Of a stretch of 64,000 nt of DNA, positions 24,295 through 32,074 are shown piece by piece. The position numbers were made by a program, and so were the translations under genes. The notes below the pieces were generated by a model, which was not told the origin of the DNA, did no database searches, and worked only from the letters and a program-made list of their open reading frames with translations. The number at the start of each line of letters is the position of its first letter. Within the stretch, counting starts at the first letter, position 1. Source of the DNA: JBNKVT01 sp050299335 (GTDB lineage: Bacteria; Pseudomonadota; Alphaproteobacteria; Rhodobacterales; Rhodobacteraceae); assembly GCA_050299335.1 (NCBI GenBank), contig JBNKVT010000030.1, positions 62,001 through 126,000 on the forward strand. The letters run 5' to 3'.

Positions 24295-24892
24295 CGCCGG
24301 GTTTTTCCTCCGGCAGGATGTATTCCGCGCCCTCCCAGGGGCTCATGAAGTCGAACTGGCGGTAATCCTGTACCAGCTTCACCGGCTCGTAGACCACCCG
24401 TTTCTCGACCTCGTCATAGCGCACCTCGACATAGCCCGTGGTCGGGAAATCCTTGCGCAACGGGTGGCCTTCGAACCCGTAATCGGTCAGCAGACGACGC
24501 AGATCGGGATGGTCCGAGAACTCGATCCCGTACATGTCGTAGACCTCGCGCTCCAGCCAGTTGGCCGACGGGAAAACTCCCGAGACCGAGGGCACGATCT
24601 CGCCCTCGCGGGCCTCGACCTTGACTCGGATCCGCTGGTTTTCGCGCATCGACAGCAGATGATAGACCACATCAAAGCGCTTTTCGCGGTCGGGATAGTC
24701 GACGGCGGTGATATCGATCAGCGTGGTGAACTGGCAGTTCATGTCCGTCCTGAGAAACTGCAGGAAGGACGCAATCGCGTTCGGCACCACCTGGACGGCG
24801 ACGATATCGCGGTCGGTCCCGGCAGAGACGACCGCGTCTTCCTGCCTGACCTCCAGCACATTGGCGAGTTCAGTGAGAGCTTCGTGGTCCAT
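24287..24892 (-). CDS. nuoC: NADH-quinone oxidoreductase subunit C
   Basis: 201-residue 30-kDa subunit of the complex I peripheral arm. Shows the typical DITAVDYP, ERFDVVYHLLS and the NWLEREVYDMYGIEFSDHPDLRR signature, followed by GFEGHPLRKDFP. Normal length and unfused to NuoD. It starts 11 nt after nuoB, the one junction in nuoA-E without an inserted gene. Confidence 0.97.
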   Translation of the reverse strand: MDHEALTELANVLEVRQEDAVVSAGTDRDIVAVQVVPNAIASFLQFLRTDMNCQFTTLIDITAVDYPDREKRFDVVYHLLSMRENQRIRVKVEAREGEIVPSVSGVFPSANWLEREVYDMYGIEFSDHPDLRRLLTDYGFEGHPLRKDFPTTGYVEVRYDEVEKRVVYEPVKLVQDYRQFDFMSPWEGAEYILPEEKPGDA

Positions 24893-24903
24893 TCCGGCCC
24901 CTT

Positions 24904-25437
24904 TCAGCGAACGATTGTACCCGTCCGGCGGATTTTCCGCTGCAATTGCAGGATACCGTACAAGAGCGCCTCCGCCGTCGGCGGGCAGCCCGGGACGTAG
25001 ACATCCACCGGCACGATCCGGTCGCAGCCACGCACGACCGAGTAGGAGTAATGATAATACCCGCCACCATTGGCACAGGACCCCATCGAGATCACGTAGC
25101 GCGGCTCGGGCATCTGGTCATAGACCTTGCGAAGTGCGGGGGCCATCTTGTTGGTCAGCGTCCCGGCAACAATCATCAGGTCCGACTGACGTGGAGACGC
25201 CCGCGGCGCCGTCCCGAACCGCTCCAGATCATAGCGCGGCATCGAGGTATGCATCATCTCGACCGCACAACAGGCCAACCCAAAGGTCATCCAGTGCAGG
25301 GACCCGGTCCGCGCCCAGTTGATGACATCCTCGGCGGAAGTCAGCAGGAACCCCTTCTCCTGCAACTGCGCGTTCAGGTCATGGGCGACTACCTCGGTAT
25401 CGGTCCCGGCGTCGTTCTGCGCAGTACTCACACCCAT
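24904..25437 (-). CDS. nuoB: NADH-quinone oxidoreductase subunit B (cluster N2)
   Basis: 177-residue PSST subunit carrying the terminal [4Fe-4S] cluster N2 that reduces quinone. Ligands are visible as the tandem Cys in FGLACCAVEMM, GSCANGGG and VPGCPPTAEALLYG. The upstream gap to the DUF6958-like gene is 59 nt, unlike the overlaps elsewhere. Confidence 0.97.
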   Translation of the reverse strand: MGVSTAQNDAGTDTEVVAHDLNAQLQEKGFLLTSAEDVINWARTGSLHWMTFGLACCAVEMMHTSMPRYDLERFGTAPRASPRQSDLMIVAGTLTNKMAPALRKVYDQMPEPRYVISMGSCANGGGYYHYSYSVVRGCDRIVPVDVYVPGCPPTAEALLYGILQLQRKIRRTGTIVR

Positions 25438-25496
25438 CCCATGGCTCCCTTTCTGGTCGCTGTCATCCTGTCTCGCCCTTCGTCACACCGCATCGC

Positions 25497-25790
25497 TCAG
25501 ACCCTGTACAGCCGCACCGGGCTGCCATCCTCACGCGCGATGATCCCGCGCGCCTCGTGATCCAGCTGCACCGCCTTCAGCCACCAGCCGGCCTTTTCAC
25601 CGCCCAGAAACAATTCCTGATCCAGACGCGGCAACAGCTTCGCCTTGGCCTCCGCCACCTTCAGCCCCGGCGCACCTTTCGGCAGCACTTTCATCAGCGC
25701 CTTTTTCATTGCTTCGAACTTGGCACCGTTCACCCGCCAGGGCTTGCCTTCGCGGGTCAGTACTTCGATCGTGTCCTCAGAAGCCGCCAT
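25497..25790 (-). CDS. DUF6958-like protein between nuoA and nuoB
   Basis: 97 residues: TIEVLTREGKPWRVNGAKFE, then KALMKVLPKGAPGLKVAEAKA and GGEKAGWWLKAVQLDHEARG. I recall this pattern as DUF6958, a small cytoplasmic family; the middle looks like a winged-helix-type unit. The same type of gene is commonly found between nuoA and nuoB in Rhodobacteraceae, so this insert is probably ancient. It starts 6 nt after the nuoA stop. Confidence 0.75.
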   Translation of the reverse strand: MAASEDTIEVLTREGKPWRVNGAKFEAMKKALMKVLPKGAPGLKVAEAKAKLLPRLDQELFLGGEKAGWWLKAVQLDHEARGIIAREDGSPVRLYRV

Positions 25791-25796
25791 GCCAGC

Positions 25797-26162
25797 TCAC
25801 TCCCATTCCAGCGCACCCTTTTTCCATTCATAGGCGAAGCCCACGGTCAGGATGGCGAGAAAGATCATCATCGACCAGAAGCCGAAGACGCCGTTTTCCT
25901 GGAACGACACCGCCCAGGGGAACAGGAACGCCACTTCGAGGTCGAAGATGATGAACAGGATCGAGACGAGGTAGAACCGGACATCGAACTTCATCCGCGC
26001 GTCATCGAAGGCGTTGAAACCGCATTCATAAGCCGAGATCTTTTCAGGGTCTGGGTTGCGCACAGCTATGACGAGGGCGGCAAGGATCAGGACGAGGCCC
26101 AGAACGATGGCAAGGCCGAGGAAAACCAGGATCGGCAGGTACTCGCGTAAAAGCTCTTCCAA
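25797..26162 (-). CDS. nuoA: NADH-quinone oxidoreductase subunit A
   Basis: 121-residue, three-helix subunit (ND3). It contains the mobile-loop Cys in SAYECGFNAFDDARMKFDVRF and the acidic helix FIIFDLEVAFLFPW. No ATG fits: translation must start at TTG 26162 (LEELLREYLPILVFL read as Met-Glu-Glu), preceded by AGGAAGGAGA at 5 nt. That start gives the usual family length. It is the first gene of the nuo unit. Confidence 0.95.
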   Translation of the reverse strand: MEELLREYLPILVFLGLAIVLGLVLILAALVIAVRNPDPEKISAYECGFNAFDDARMKFDVRFYLVSILFIIFDLEVAFLFPWAVSFQENGVFGFWSMMIFLAILTVGFAYEWKKGALEWE

Positions 26163-26218
26163 GGGGGTCTCCTTCCTGCCTGTCCGGGGGGCGCGGCCCC
26201 GGCATCCGGGTTTGTCAC

Positions 26219-26247
26219 TCGATACTCTCCGCATTCGGCAAGGTCAA
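26219..26247 (-). promoter_or_regulatory. Candidate nuo operon promoter
   Basis: On the minus strand TTGACC (26247-26242), a 17-bp spacer and TATCGA (26224-26219), leaving a leader of about 50 nt before the nuoA TTG. Fits a sigma70-type promoter; the -10 box is imperfect. Confidence 0.4.
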
Positions 26248-26434
26248 CCAATCAAGGCGAGGTTATCGACCGGTAAATGCCGCACCCAAAAGCCCGATTT
26301 TCCCCATCTTCACGACACATTTGGCCCCTAGATGGAAGAGGTTGGGTCGAGTTTTGCGTAACCGTCATCCCTGTCGCGTCCGTTCCGTTTGCGTATTCCC
26401 GAAGTCAGACGAGTGATTGGTGTCCGTGCCTTCA

Positions 26435-27595
26435 ATGTCGCAATCTTTTCCCGGCGCAGACTGGATGCGCCTCGCCGCCGCCGCGCTGTTGCTGGCGGGG
26501 CTGGAATACATCTTTCGACAACTCGGCTTTTCCAACAGCATGGTGGCTGCCCTGCAGCCCGGCGCCGGGATCGCGCTGATGATGACGCTGATCTGGCGGG
26601 TCCGGGGCGCTGTCGCGGCCTTCGTGGCCTATCTGATCCTGCCGACACTGTTCGGAGACACCCCTGCGATCCCCGACGCCACCCTCCGCGCCGTCGTGGC
26701 CCTCGGCGCGGCAATGGCCATGCGGACGATTCACCGGCGGGGTTCGGATCACTCACATGTCCTGGAGTGGGCCTCGTTTTTCGGCTTCGGTGTTGTGGCG
26801 CCGTCGCTGATCTGGGTCGGGCTGAACTCGGTGATGCAGTGGCTCGCCCATGGCGCGATTCCGGAATTTTCCTCGATGCTTCTGGCGGCCCTGGGGCTGA
26901 TGCTGTCGATCCAGATGGTCGTCGCCATCCTGGCCAATATTCCCGAGATCAGCCGCGTTCCCGGGCTCTGGCGCCAGGGGGTGGGGACTTCGCTCGCGAT
27001 GATGATCGCCTTTATCGGCTTCGTAGCCCTCCTGCCCTATATCTCGGCCCCCGGCGCACCGGGTCTCATGCTGCTTCTTGGTCTGCCGGTGGCGCTCTGG
27101 ATCGCCAAGCAGCCCAATTCGCTGCCCGGCGCGATCGTCACCTTCGCCGGAGCCTGTCCGCTTTTATGGATGCTCATCACCCGCGTGGGCCAGATAGACC
27201 ACCCGCAAGTCACCCAGGCCGTGCTCTATCTCTTCATCCTCATCGTCGTTGCCCAGCTTTTTCACGCCTCCGAACAGGACCGGCTGGCCACGATCGCGGA
27301 AGTCACCCGCTCCCGAGATGCGCTGGAGGATATGGTCACGCTGCGCAATGCCGAAATGGCCCGGATGATCCGCCAATCCTCAGAGGACACCGCAGCCCGA
27401 AAGCGCTTTCGGGCACTGATGACCGAAGAGGTCACCGAACCCCTGAAAAAGGTCTCGGCGTCTCTCCGGGCCTTGAGCGAGGCCGACCGCCGCGAAGATC
27501 ACCGCACCCGTCTCGACACGCTCGAGGGCCGCATCGACGAGATCGCCCAGAGCACACGCCGGATCACCAACGACCCGCAATTCCGGGGCGACTGA
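26435..27595 (+). CDS. MASE1-like integral membrane protein with C-terminal coiled coil
   Basis: 386 residues from ATG 26435 (MSQSFPGADWMRL). About eight hydrophobic helices fill residues 10-280 and resemble a MASE1-type membrane sensor. The last 100 residues form a charged coiled coil (SRDALEDMVTLRNAEMARMI onward) with no kinase, GGDEF or EAL domain. It is thus either an orphan sensor or one that partners another protein. It is divergent from nuoA across a 272-bp gap and followed by tandem hairpins. A TTG at 26417 is an alternative start. Confidence 0.65.
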   Translation: MSQSFPGADWMRLAAAALLLAGLEYIFRQLGFSNSMVAALQPGAGIALMMTLIWRVRGAVAAFVAYLILPTLFGDTPAIPDATLRAVVALGAAMAMRTIHRRGSDHSHVLEWASFFGFGVVAPSLIWVGLNSVMQWLAHGAIPEFSSMLLAALGLMLSIQMVVAILANIPEISRVPGLWRQGVGTSLAMMIAFIGFVALLPYISAPGAPGLMLLLGLPVALWIAKQPNSLPGAIVTFAGACPLLWMLITRVGQIDHPQVTQAVLYLFILIVVAQLFHASEQDRLATIAEVTRSRDALEDMVTLRNAEMARMIRQSSEDTAARKRFRALMTEEVTEPLKKVSASLRALSEADRREDHRTRLDTLEGRIDEIAQSTRRITNDPQFRGD

Positions 27596-27636
27596 GACCG
27601 GGGAAGGTCAGAGCCGGAAGGCGGCAAGTTCGGGAA

Positions 27637-27682
27637 CCGAAATTTTTCGAAAATTTCGGCCGCATTTTTTGAAAAAATGCGG
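27637..27682. repeat. Two abutting perfect palindromes
   Basis: First hairpin 27637-27659 has a 9-bp stem (ccgaaattt / aaatttcgg) around ttcga; the second, 27660-27682, has an 11-bp stem (ccgcatttttt / aaaaaatgcgg). Both are A/T-rich inside with GC ends. Situated 40 nt after a gene, they probably form a bidirectional terminator or a REP-type element. Confidence 0.7.
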
Positions 27683-27812
27683 GGGCTGAAGATTTGAGAT
27701 GAGGTGCCGGGCTGGGCTGGGCGATAGCTGCCCTCAACCCAAGGGACGGGTCCCGCGGCCGCAATATCCCCGCGTGTCCCGACAGAGCAACGGCACTTTG
27801 ATCACAGTACGA

Positions 27813-27841
27813 TTGACCGGGACGGGTTTTGGACCTAAACG
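27813..27841 (+). promoter_or_regulatory. Candidate metZ promoter
   Basis: TTGACC (27813-27818), 17-bp spacer, TAAACG (27836-27841). The predicted transcription start, near 27848, falls at the first base of the SAM-II riboswitch stem, which supports the call. Confidence 0.5.
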
Positions 27842-27842
27842 G

Positions 27843-27905
27843 ACATCAGTGGTGATTTGTCGAACCGGATTGCGGGCCACTTTAAACATGCCGCTAAAGA
27901 GGTCG
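27843..27905 (+). ncRNA. SAM-II riboswitch
   Basis: Matches the SAM-II (metA-motif) consensus: AGTGG (27848-27852) pairs with CCACT (27877-27881), enclosing GTGATTTG and an ACCGGATTGC loop; downstream TTTAAACATG and GCTAAAGAGG supply the conserved pseudoknot strand. SAM-II elements control methionine and SAM synthesis genes in alphaproteobacteria, and metZ follows directly. An intrinsic terminator 20 nt downstream suggests transcriptional control, with expression off when S-adenosylmethionine is high. Confidence 0.9.
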
Positions 27906-27923
27906 CGGTCCCGTCGCAGGATG

Positions 27924-27959
27924 ACCCCGATCGAATTGCCCCGGTCGGGGTTTTGTTTT
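27924..27959 (+). terminator. Attenuator-type intrinsic terminator before metZ
   Basis: Stem ACCCCGA (27924-27930) with TCGGGGT (27945-27951), followed by TTTGTTTT. Located between the SAM-II riboswitch and metZ, so it is likely the expression platform. Confidence 0.75.
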
Positions 27960-27992
27960 GCGAAAGGAGGCCGCGAGAGCGGCTTGTATGAA

Positions 27993-29171
27993 ATGACAGA
28001 CTGGCATCCACGCACCAAGCTCGTCCATTCCGGAACCACCCGCTCGCAGCATGGCGAGATGTCGGAGGCGCTGTTTCTGACCCAGGGCTTCGTCTATCCG
28101 AACGCCGAGGCGGCCGAAGACCGTTTCGTCAACGGCACGGAGAGCGATTTCATCTACGCCCGGTACGGCAACCCAACCGTGCGGATGTTCGAAGAGCGCA
28201 TCGCCGATCTCGAAGGGGCGGAAGATGCCTTTGCCACCGCCTCGGGGATGGCAGCGGTGAATGCGGCCCTGATGTCCGGCCTGAAGGCCGGGGATCATAT
28301 CGTCTCGGCGCGCGCGCTCTTCGGGTCCTGCCTCTATATCGTCGAGACCATTCTGCCGCGTTTCGGGGTCGAAGTGACGCTGGTGGACGGAACCAGTATC
28401 GAAGAGTGGGAAGCGGCGGTGCGGCCCGACACCAAACTGGTGTTTCTGGAGGCCCTGTCAAACCCGACGCTTGAGGTGATCGACATTCGCAAGGTCTCCG
28501 AGATCGCCCATCGCAACGGGGCGCTGTTGGTGGTGGACAATGTCTTCGCCACGCCGATCTTCCAGCGCTCGCTGGAACTGGGCGCGGATGTGGTGATCTA
28601 TTCGACCACCAAACATATCGATGGCGGCGGGCGCTGTCTCGGCGGCGTGGTTCTGGGGACACGGGCGTTCATCCGCAAGACCCTGGAGCCGTATCTGAAA
28701 CATACCGGCGGCGCTCTGAGCCCGTTCAATGCCTGGGTGATGTTGAAGGGAATGGAGACGCTGGATTTGCGCTGCCGGGCGGCGGCGGCGACAGCGCAGA
28801 TGCTGGCGGAGGCGCTGGAGGGGCATAACAAGCTGGCTCGGGTGCTCTATCCGGGGCTGGCCTCGCATTCCGACCATGCGCTGGCGAAATCGCAGATGAG
28901 CGCCGGCGGGACCATCCTGTCGCTGGACCTGCATGGCGGCAAGGACGCGGCCTTCCGGTTCCTCAACGGGCTGAAGATCGTGAAGATTTCCAACAATCTC
29001 GGCGACGCGAAGAGCATCATCACCCATCCCGCCACCACCACTCACCAGCGGCTGAGCGAAGTGCAGCGGGCGAGCCTCGGGATCGGCGCGGGGCTGGTAC
29101 GGCTGTCGGTAGGGCTGGAAGATGGCGGAGATTTGCTGAAGGATATCCGCGAGGCGCTCAAACTGGCCTGA
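27993..29171 (+). CDS. metZ: O-succinylhomoserine sulfhydrylase
   Basis: 392-residue PLP enzyme of the Cys/Met metabolism family that makes homocysteine from O-succinylhomoserine and sulfide. The PLP-binding segment IYSTTKHIDGGGRCLGG contains the Schiff-base Lys, and SRYGNPT-like YARYGNPTVRMFEERIADLE, SGMAAVNAAL and SIITHPATTTHQRL are all standard. The ATG at 27993 gives the conserved MTDWHPRTKLVHSG opening; AAAGGAGG lies rather far upstream (22 nt), and an overlapping two-codon ATGAAATGA sits just before. Expression is governed by the SAM-II riboswitch. Confidence 0.93.
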   Translation: MTDWHPRTKLVHSGTTRSQHGEMSEALFLTQGFVYPNAEAAEDRFVNGTESDFIYARYGNPTVRMFEERIADLEGAEDAFATASGMAAVNAALMSGLKAGDHIVSARALFGSCLYIVETILPRFGVEVTLVDGTSIEEWEAAVRPDTKLVFLEALSNPTLEVIDIRKVSEIAHRNGALLVVDNVFATPIFQRSLELGADVVIYSTTKHIDGGGRCLGGVVLGTRAFIRKTLEPYLKHTGGALSPFNAWVMLKGMETLDLRCRAAAATAQMLAEALEGHNKLARVLYPGLASHSDHALAKSQMSAGGTILSLDLHGGKDAAFRFLNGLKIVKISNNLGDAKSIITHPATTTHQRLSEVQRASLGIGAGLVRLSVGLEDGGDLLKDIREALKLA

Positions 29172-29198
29172 GCGCCCGCGACGCGAAAGGAAGCGGAT

Positions 29199-29774
29199 AT
29201 GGCAGACAGACCGACCCGCGAGGATGCCGAGGCGGCGGTCCGGGTGTTGCTGGAATGGGCCGGCGACGATCCCGAGCGCGAAGGTCTCAGGAAAACGCCG
29301 TCCCGGGTGGCCGAGGCCTATGGCGAATGGTTCGCGGGCTACGGGCTCGATCCGGAAGAAATGCTGAAGAGCACCTATAGGGAAGTCGAGGGCTATGACG
29401 AGATGATCGTCTTGCGCGACATCCGCTTCACCTCGTGGTGCGAGCATCACCTGGCACCAATGACCGGGGTGGCCCATGTCGGCTATCTGCCCGACAAGCG
29501 GATCATCGGCGTGTCGAAACTGGCGCGGCTGGTCGAGATCTATGCGCGGCGCCTGCAGGTACAGGAAAAGCTGAACGCCCAGATCGCAAATACCCTGGCC
29601 GAAGTGCTGAAGCCGCTCGGGGTGGGTGTGGTCCTGGAGGCCGAACATCAATGCATGACCACGCGCGGCATCCAGAAGCCAGGCACGACGCTGGTGACCT
29701 CGATGATGCTGGGGAGTTTCCGGTCCACCCGCGAAACCCGGCGGGAATTTCTGGACCTGATCGCGCAGCGCTAG
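29199..29774 (+). CDS. folE: GTP cyclohydrolase I
   Basis: 191-residue FolE catalysing the first step of tetrahydrofolate synthesis from GTP. Zinc and active-site motifs are intact: WCEHHLAPMTG, the GVSKLARLVEIYARRLQVQE block and EAEHQCMTTRGIQKPG. It follows metZ by 27 nt and is probably co-transcribed, which would place folate synthesis under the methionine riboswitch. Confidence 0.95.
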   Translation: MADRPTREDAEAAVRVLLEWAGDDPEREGLRKTPSRVAEAYGEWFAGYGLDPEEMLKSTYREVEGYDEMIVLRDIRFTSWCEHHLAPMTGVAHVGYLPDKRIIGVSKLARLVEIYARRLQVQEKLNAQIANTLAEVLKPLGVGVVLEAEHQCMTTRGIQKPGTTLVTSMMLGSFRSTRETRREFLDLIAQR

Positions 29775-29858
29775 TTGTGAGCTTTCAACAGGTTGTCCAT
29801 TCGATCCCAATCGAGTTGGTTGGAGTTACCACGCAACAACCTTGTTCGGAGGGATCGA

Positions 29859-29931
29859 ATGAACATGCACAAGAATGCCAGACCGACGCCGCTGGGTCGA
29901 GAACGGCTTGTCGGGATGATTGCGGGCGGCT
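29859..29931 (+). pseudogene. Remnant of an IS481-type transposase N-terminus
   Basis: Reads MNMHKNARPTPLGRERLVGM, the typical opening of IS481-family transposases in this order, but the following helix-turn-helix and the DDE domain are missing and the frame runs into unrelated sequence. The upstream stretch (29780-29855) may retain a terminal inverted repeat. A deletion scar between folE and the GST gene. Confidence 0.6.
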
Positions 29932-30064
29932 TCAAGATGATGGAGGTCGTGACGCTGCAAGGAGGGGAGGGATCCCGGTACGTCACCTGTCCCGGGACCT
30001 CGCGGTATGACACACTGGCGCAATCCGCCGAGCGCGCATTCGGGACCGAAATCAGGAGGACAGG

Positions 30065-30775
30065 ATGACCCAGCCGATCGAATTCTTTTACTGGCCCACG
30101 CCCAATGGCTGGAAGATCGCCATCGCACTTGAGGAATTCGGCCTTCCTTACGATCTTCGCCTGGTCGATATCGGCAAGGGCGACCAGTTCGATCCCGCCT
30201 TCCTGAGGATCGCCCCCAACAACCGAATGCCCGCCATCGTCGATCCCGACGGCCCCGACGCTGCCCCGATCTCGATCTTCGAATCCGGCGCCATCCTGCA
30301 ATATCTTGGGCGCAAATGCGGGAAGTTCTACGGGGCCTCAGAGCGTGATCGCGTCGAGGTCGATCAGTGGCTGATGTGGCAGATGGGCGGCCTCGGCCCG
30401 ATGGCCGGGCAGGCGCATCACTTCCTGAAATACGCCCCGGCGATGGACCCGCCCAACGACCTGCCCTATGCCAAAGACCGCTACCGGAACGAGGTGGCGC
30501 GGCTCTACGGCGTCCTCGACCGGCGCCTCGCCGACCGCGACTATGTAGCGGGCGACTATTCCATCGCCGACATGGCCATCTGGCCCTGGGCCTCACTCTG
30601 GGAGGGCCAGCAGCAGGATATCGCCCAGTTCCCCAACATGGAGGCCTGGCTCGCCCGCGTCGGCTCCCGCCCCGCCGTCCGGAAGGGCCAGCAGCTGAAG
30701 ATCGAGCTGCGAGGCGGGACGCGGACGAAAGACGAGCAGAAAGTGCTATTCGGGCAGAAGGAGCAGGACAGGTGA
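30065..30775 (+). CDS. Glutathione S-transferase family, YfcG/YghU-like
   Basis: 236 residues with an N-terminal thioredoxin-fold domain (IEFFYWPTPNGWKIAIALEE), a cis-Pro in NNRMPAIVDPDG, and FESGAILQYLG for glutathione contact. A C-terminal helical domain includes DYSIADMAIWPW. The PTPNGWK motif resembles the nu-class disulfide-bond oxidoreductases, which use glutathione to reduce disulfides or peroxides. AGGAGGACAGG precedes the ATG. The next small gene overlaps its stop. Confidence 0.88.
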   Translation: MTQPIEFFYWPTPNGWKIAIALEEFGLPYDLRLVDIGKGDQFDPAFLRIAPNNRMPAIVDPDGPDAAPISIFESGAILQYLGRKCGKFYGASERDRVEVDQWLMWQMGGLGPMAGQAHHFLKYAPAMDPPNDLPYAKDRYRNEVARLYGVLDRRLADRDYVAGDYSIADMAIWPWASLWEGQQQDIAQFPNMEAWLARVGSRPAVRKGQQLKIELRGGTRTKDEQKVLFGQKEQDR

Positions 30776-31011
30776 GCAACCCAAGAGAAGACGCAGCAGT
30801 CGCCTACGAGGCCATTTCGCAAGCGCTGCGCCGCGCGGCGCGCCATGCCGACGTCACGGCCGTGCATTTCCGGGCCGGAGACGTTCCGCGCGCCGGCGCG
30901 CATACCGTGGCGCTCATGGGCGATCTGGAGGCGGCGCAGGCGCTGTTGAGCGAACGCCTGATCGTGGCCGCCCGCTTCGCCGATCCGGGGCCGGACGATC
31001 AGGGCAGCTGA
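30772..31011 (+). CDS. Small hypothetical protein, overlaps GST gene
   Basis: 79 residues from GTG 30772, overlapping the GST stop as GTGA. No signal peptide or membrane segment. Sequence pattern (helix, then VTAVHFRAGDVPRAGAHTV, then helix) is alpha/beta with no recognised family. Coupled translation with the GST suggests a shared role, but I cannot name it. Confidence 0.55.
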   Translation: MSNPREDAAVAYEAISQALRRAARHADVTAVHFRAGDVPRAGAHTVALMGDLEAAQALLSERLIVAARFADPGPDDQGS

Positions 31012-31023
31012 TTTACCACCCCC

Positions 31024-32007
31024 TCAGGCGTTTCCGATCAGGATTCCCGCCGCCAGCACCAGCGATCCGCCGAGCACGACTTGCAACGCGGCCCGCAGCC
31101 ACGGCGTTTCCATGTAGCGGTTCTGGATCCAGGTGATCGCCCAAAGCTCGACGAAGACCACCGCAATCGCCACCGAAGTCGCGGTCCAGAAATCCGGGAT
31201 CAGGTAGGGCAGCGCGTGGCCGAGGCCGCCCACCGTCGTCATGATCCCCGAAGCCAGCCCGCGCTTGACGGGCGAGCCGCGCCCCGACAGCTTGCCGTCG
31301 TCGTGCGCGGCCTCGGTGAACCCCATCGAGATCCCCGCCCCGACCGAGGCGGAGAGGCCGACGAGGAAGGTCTGGAACGTGTCGCCGGTGGCGAAGGCTG
31401 CCGCAAAGATCGGCGCCAGGGTCGAGACGGAGCCGTCCATCAGCCCGGCCAGACCGGGCTGTACATAGGTCAGGATGAACTGCCGCCGCTCGGCATGGGC
31501 CTCCTCGTCCTTCACTTCTTCGGGCGTATGGGCCTCGCTCAACCGCACCGCCAGCCGGATATGGCCGCGCTCGGCCGCAGCCAGATCGCCGAGCAGCTTG
31601 CGGGTATCGGCGTCAGTGGTCCGCTGTGCCGCCGCCTCGTAATACCGCGCCGCCTGATCCTCCATCCGCTCGGCCATGTCGCGGGTCTTCTCGATGCCGA
31701 GCGGCCGCACCAGCCAGTCCGGCTTGCGGTCATAAAAGCCGCGCACATGCTCGCGCCGGATCAAGGGAATGGTCTCGCCGAAGCGCTTCACGTGCAGGTC
31801 GATCAGCCGCTGGCGGTGGCCATCCTCCTCGACCGCCATCTCCTCGAAGATCTTCGCCGAGGCCGGAAAAGCCTCGCGCAGCCCGTCCGCATAGGCCCGA
31901 TAGATGCGCGCGTCGTCCTCCTCGGCGGCAATGGCCAGCGCCAGCACCTCCTGTTCGGAGAGGCTGTCGAAATCGCGTTTTCCCGCGCCGAAAAACCTGT
32001 TCAGCAT
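31024..32007 (-). CDS. mbfA: Membrane-bound ferritin-like iron exporter MbfA
   Basis: 327 residues: an N-terminal ferritin-like (erythrin) domain, with iron-ligand Glu residues in AIAAEEDDARIYR, EEMAVEEDGHRQRL, ERMEDQAARYYEAA and AAAERGHIRL, fused to a C-terminal VIT1/CCC1-type membrane domain with about five helices (residues 165-327, including GLMDGSVSTLAPIFAAA). This architecture is MbfA, an inner-membrane iron exporter that protects rhizobia and relatives against iron and peroxide stress, usually Irr-controlled. I did not find a convincing Irr box. Start ATG 32007. Confidence 0.92.
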   Translation of the reverse strand: MLNRFFGAGKRDFDSLSEQEVLALAIAAEEDDARIYRAYADGLREAFPASAKIFEEMAVEEDGHRQRLIDLHVKRFGETIPLIRREHVRGFYDRKPDWLVRPLGIEKTRDMAERMEDQAARYYEAAAQRTTDADTRKLLGDLAAAERGHIRLAVRLSEAHTPEEVKDEEAHAERRQFILTYVQPGLAGLMDGSVSTLAPIFAAAFATGDTFQTFLVGLSASVGAGISMGFTEAAHDDGKLSGRGSPVKRGLASGIMTTVGGLGHALPYLIPDFWTATSVAIAVVFVELWAITWIQNRYMETPWLRAALQVVLGGSLVLAAGILIGNA

Positions 32008-32074
32008 GCCGTGCTCCCTGTGCCGCGATGCTTTCAATCTAGGCAGGCTCGCAGCATCCGGCAATGTGGCAAGG

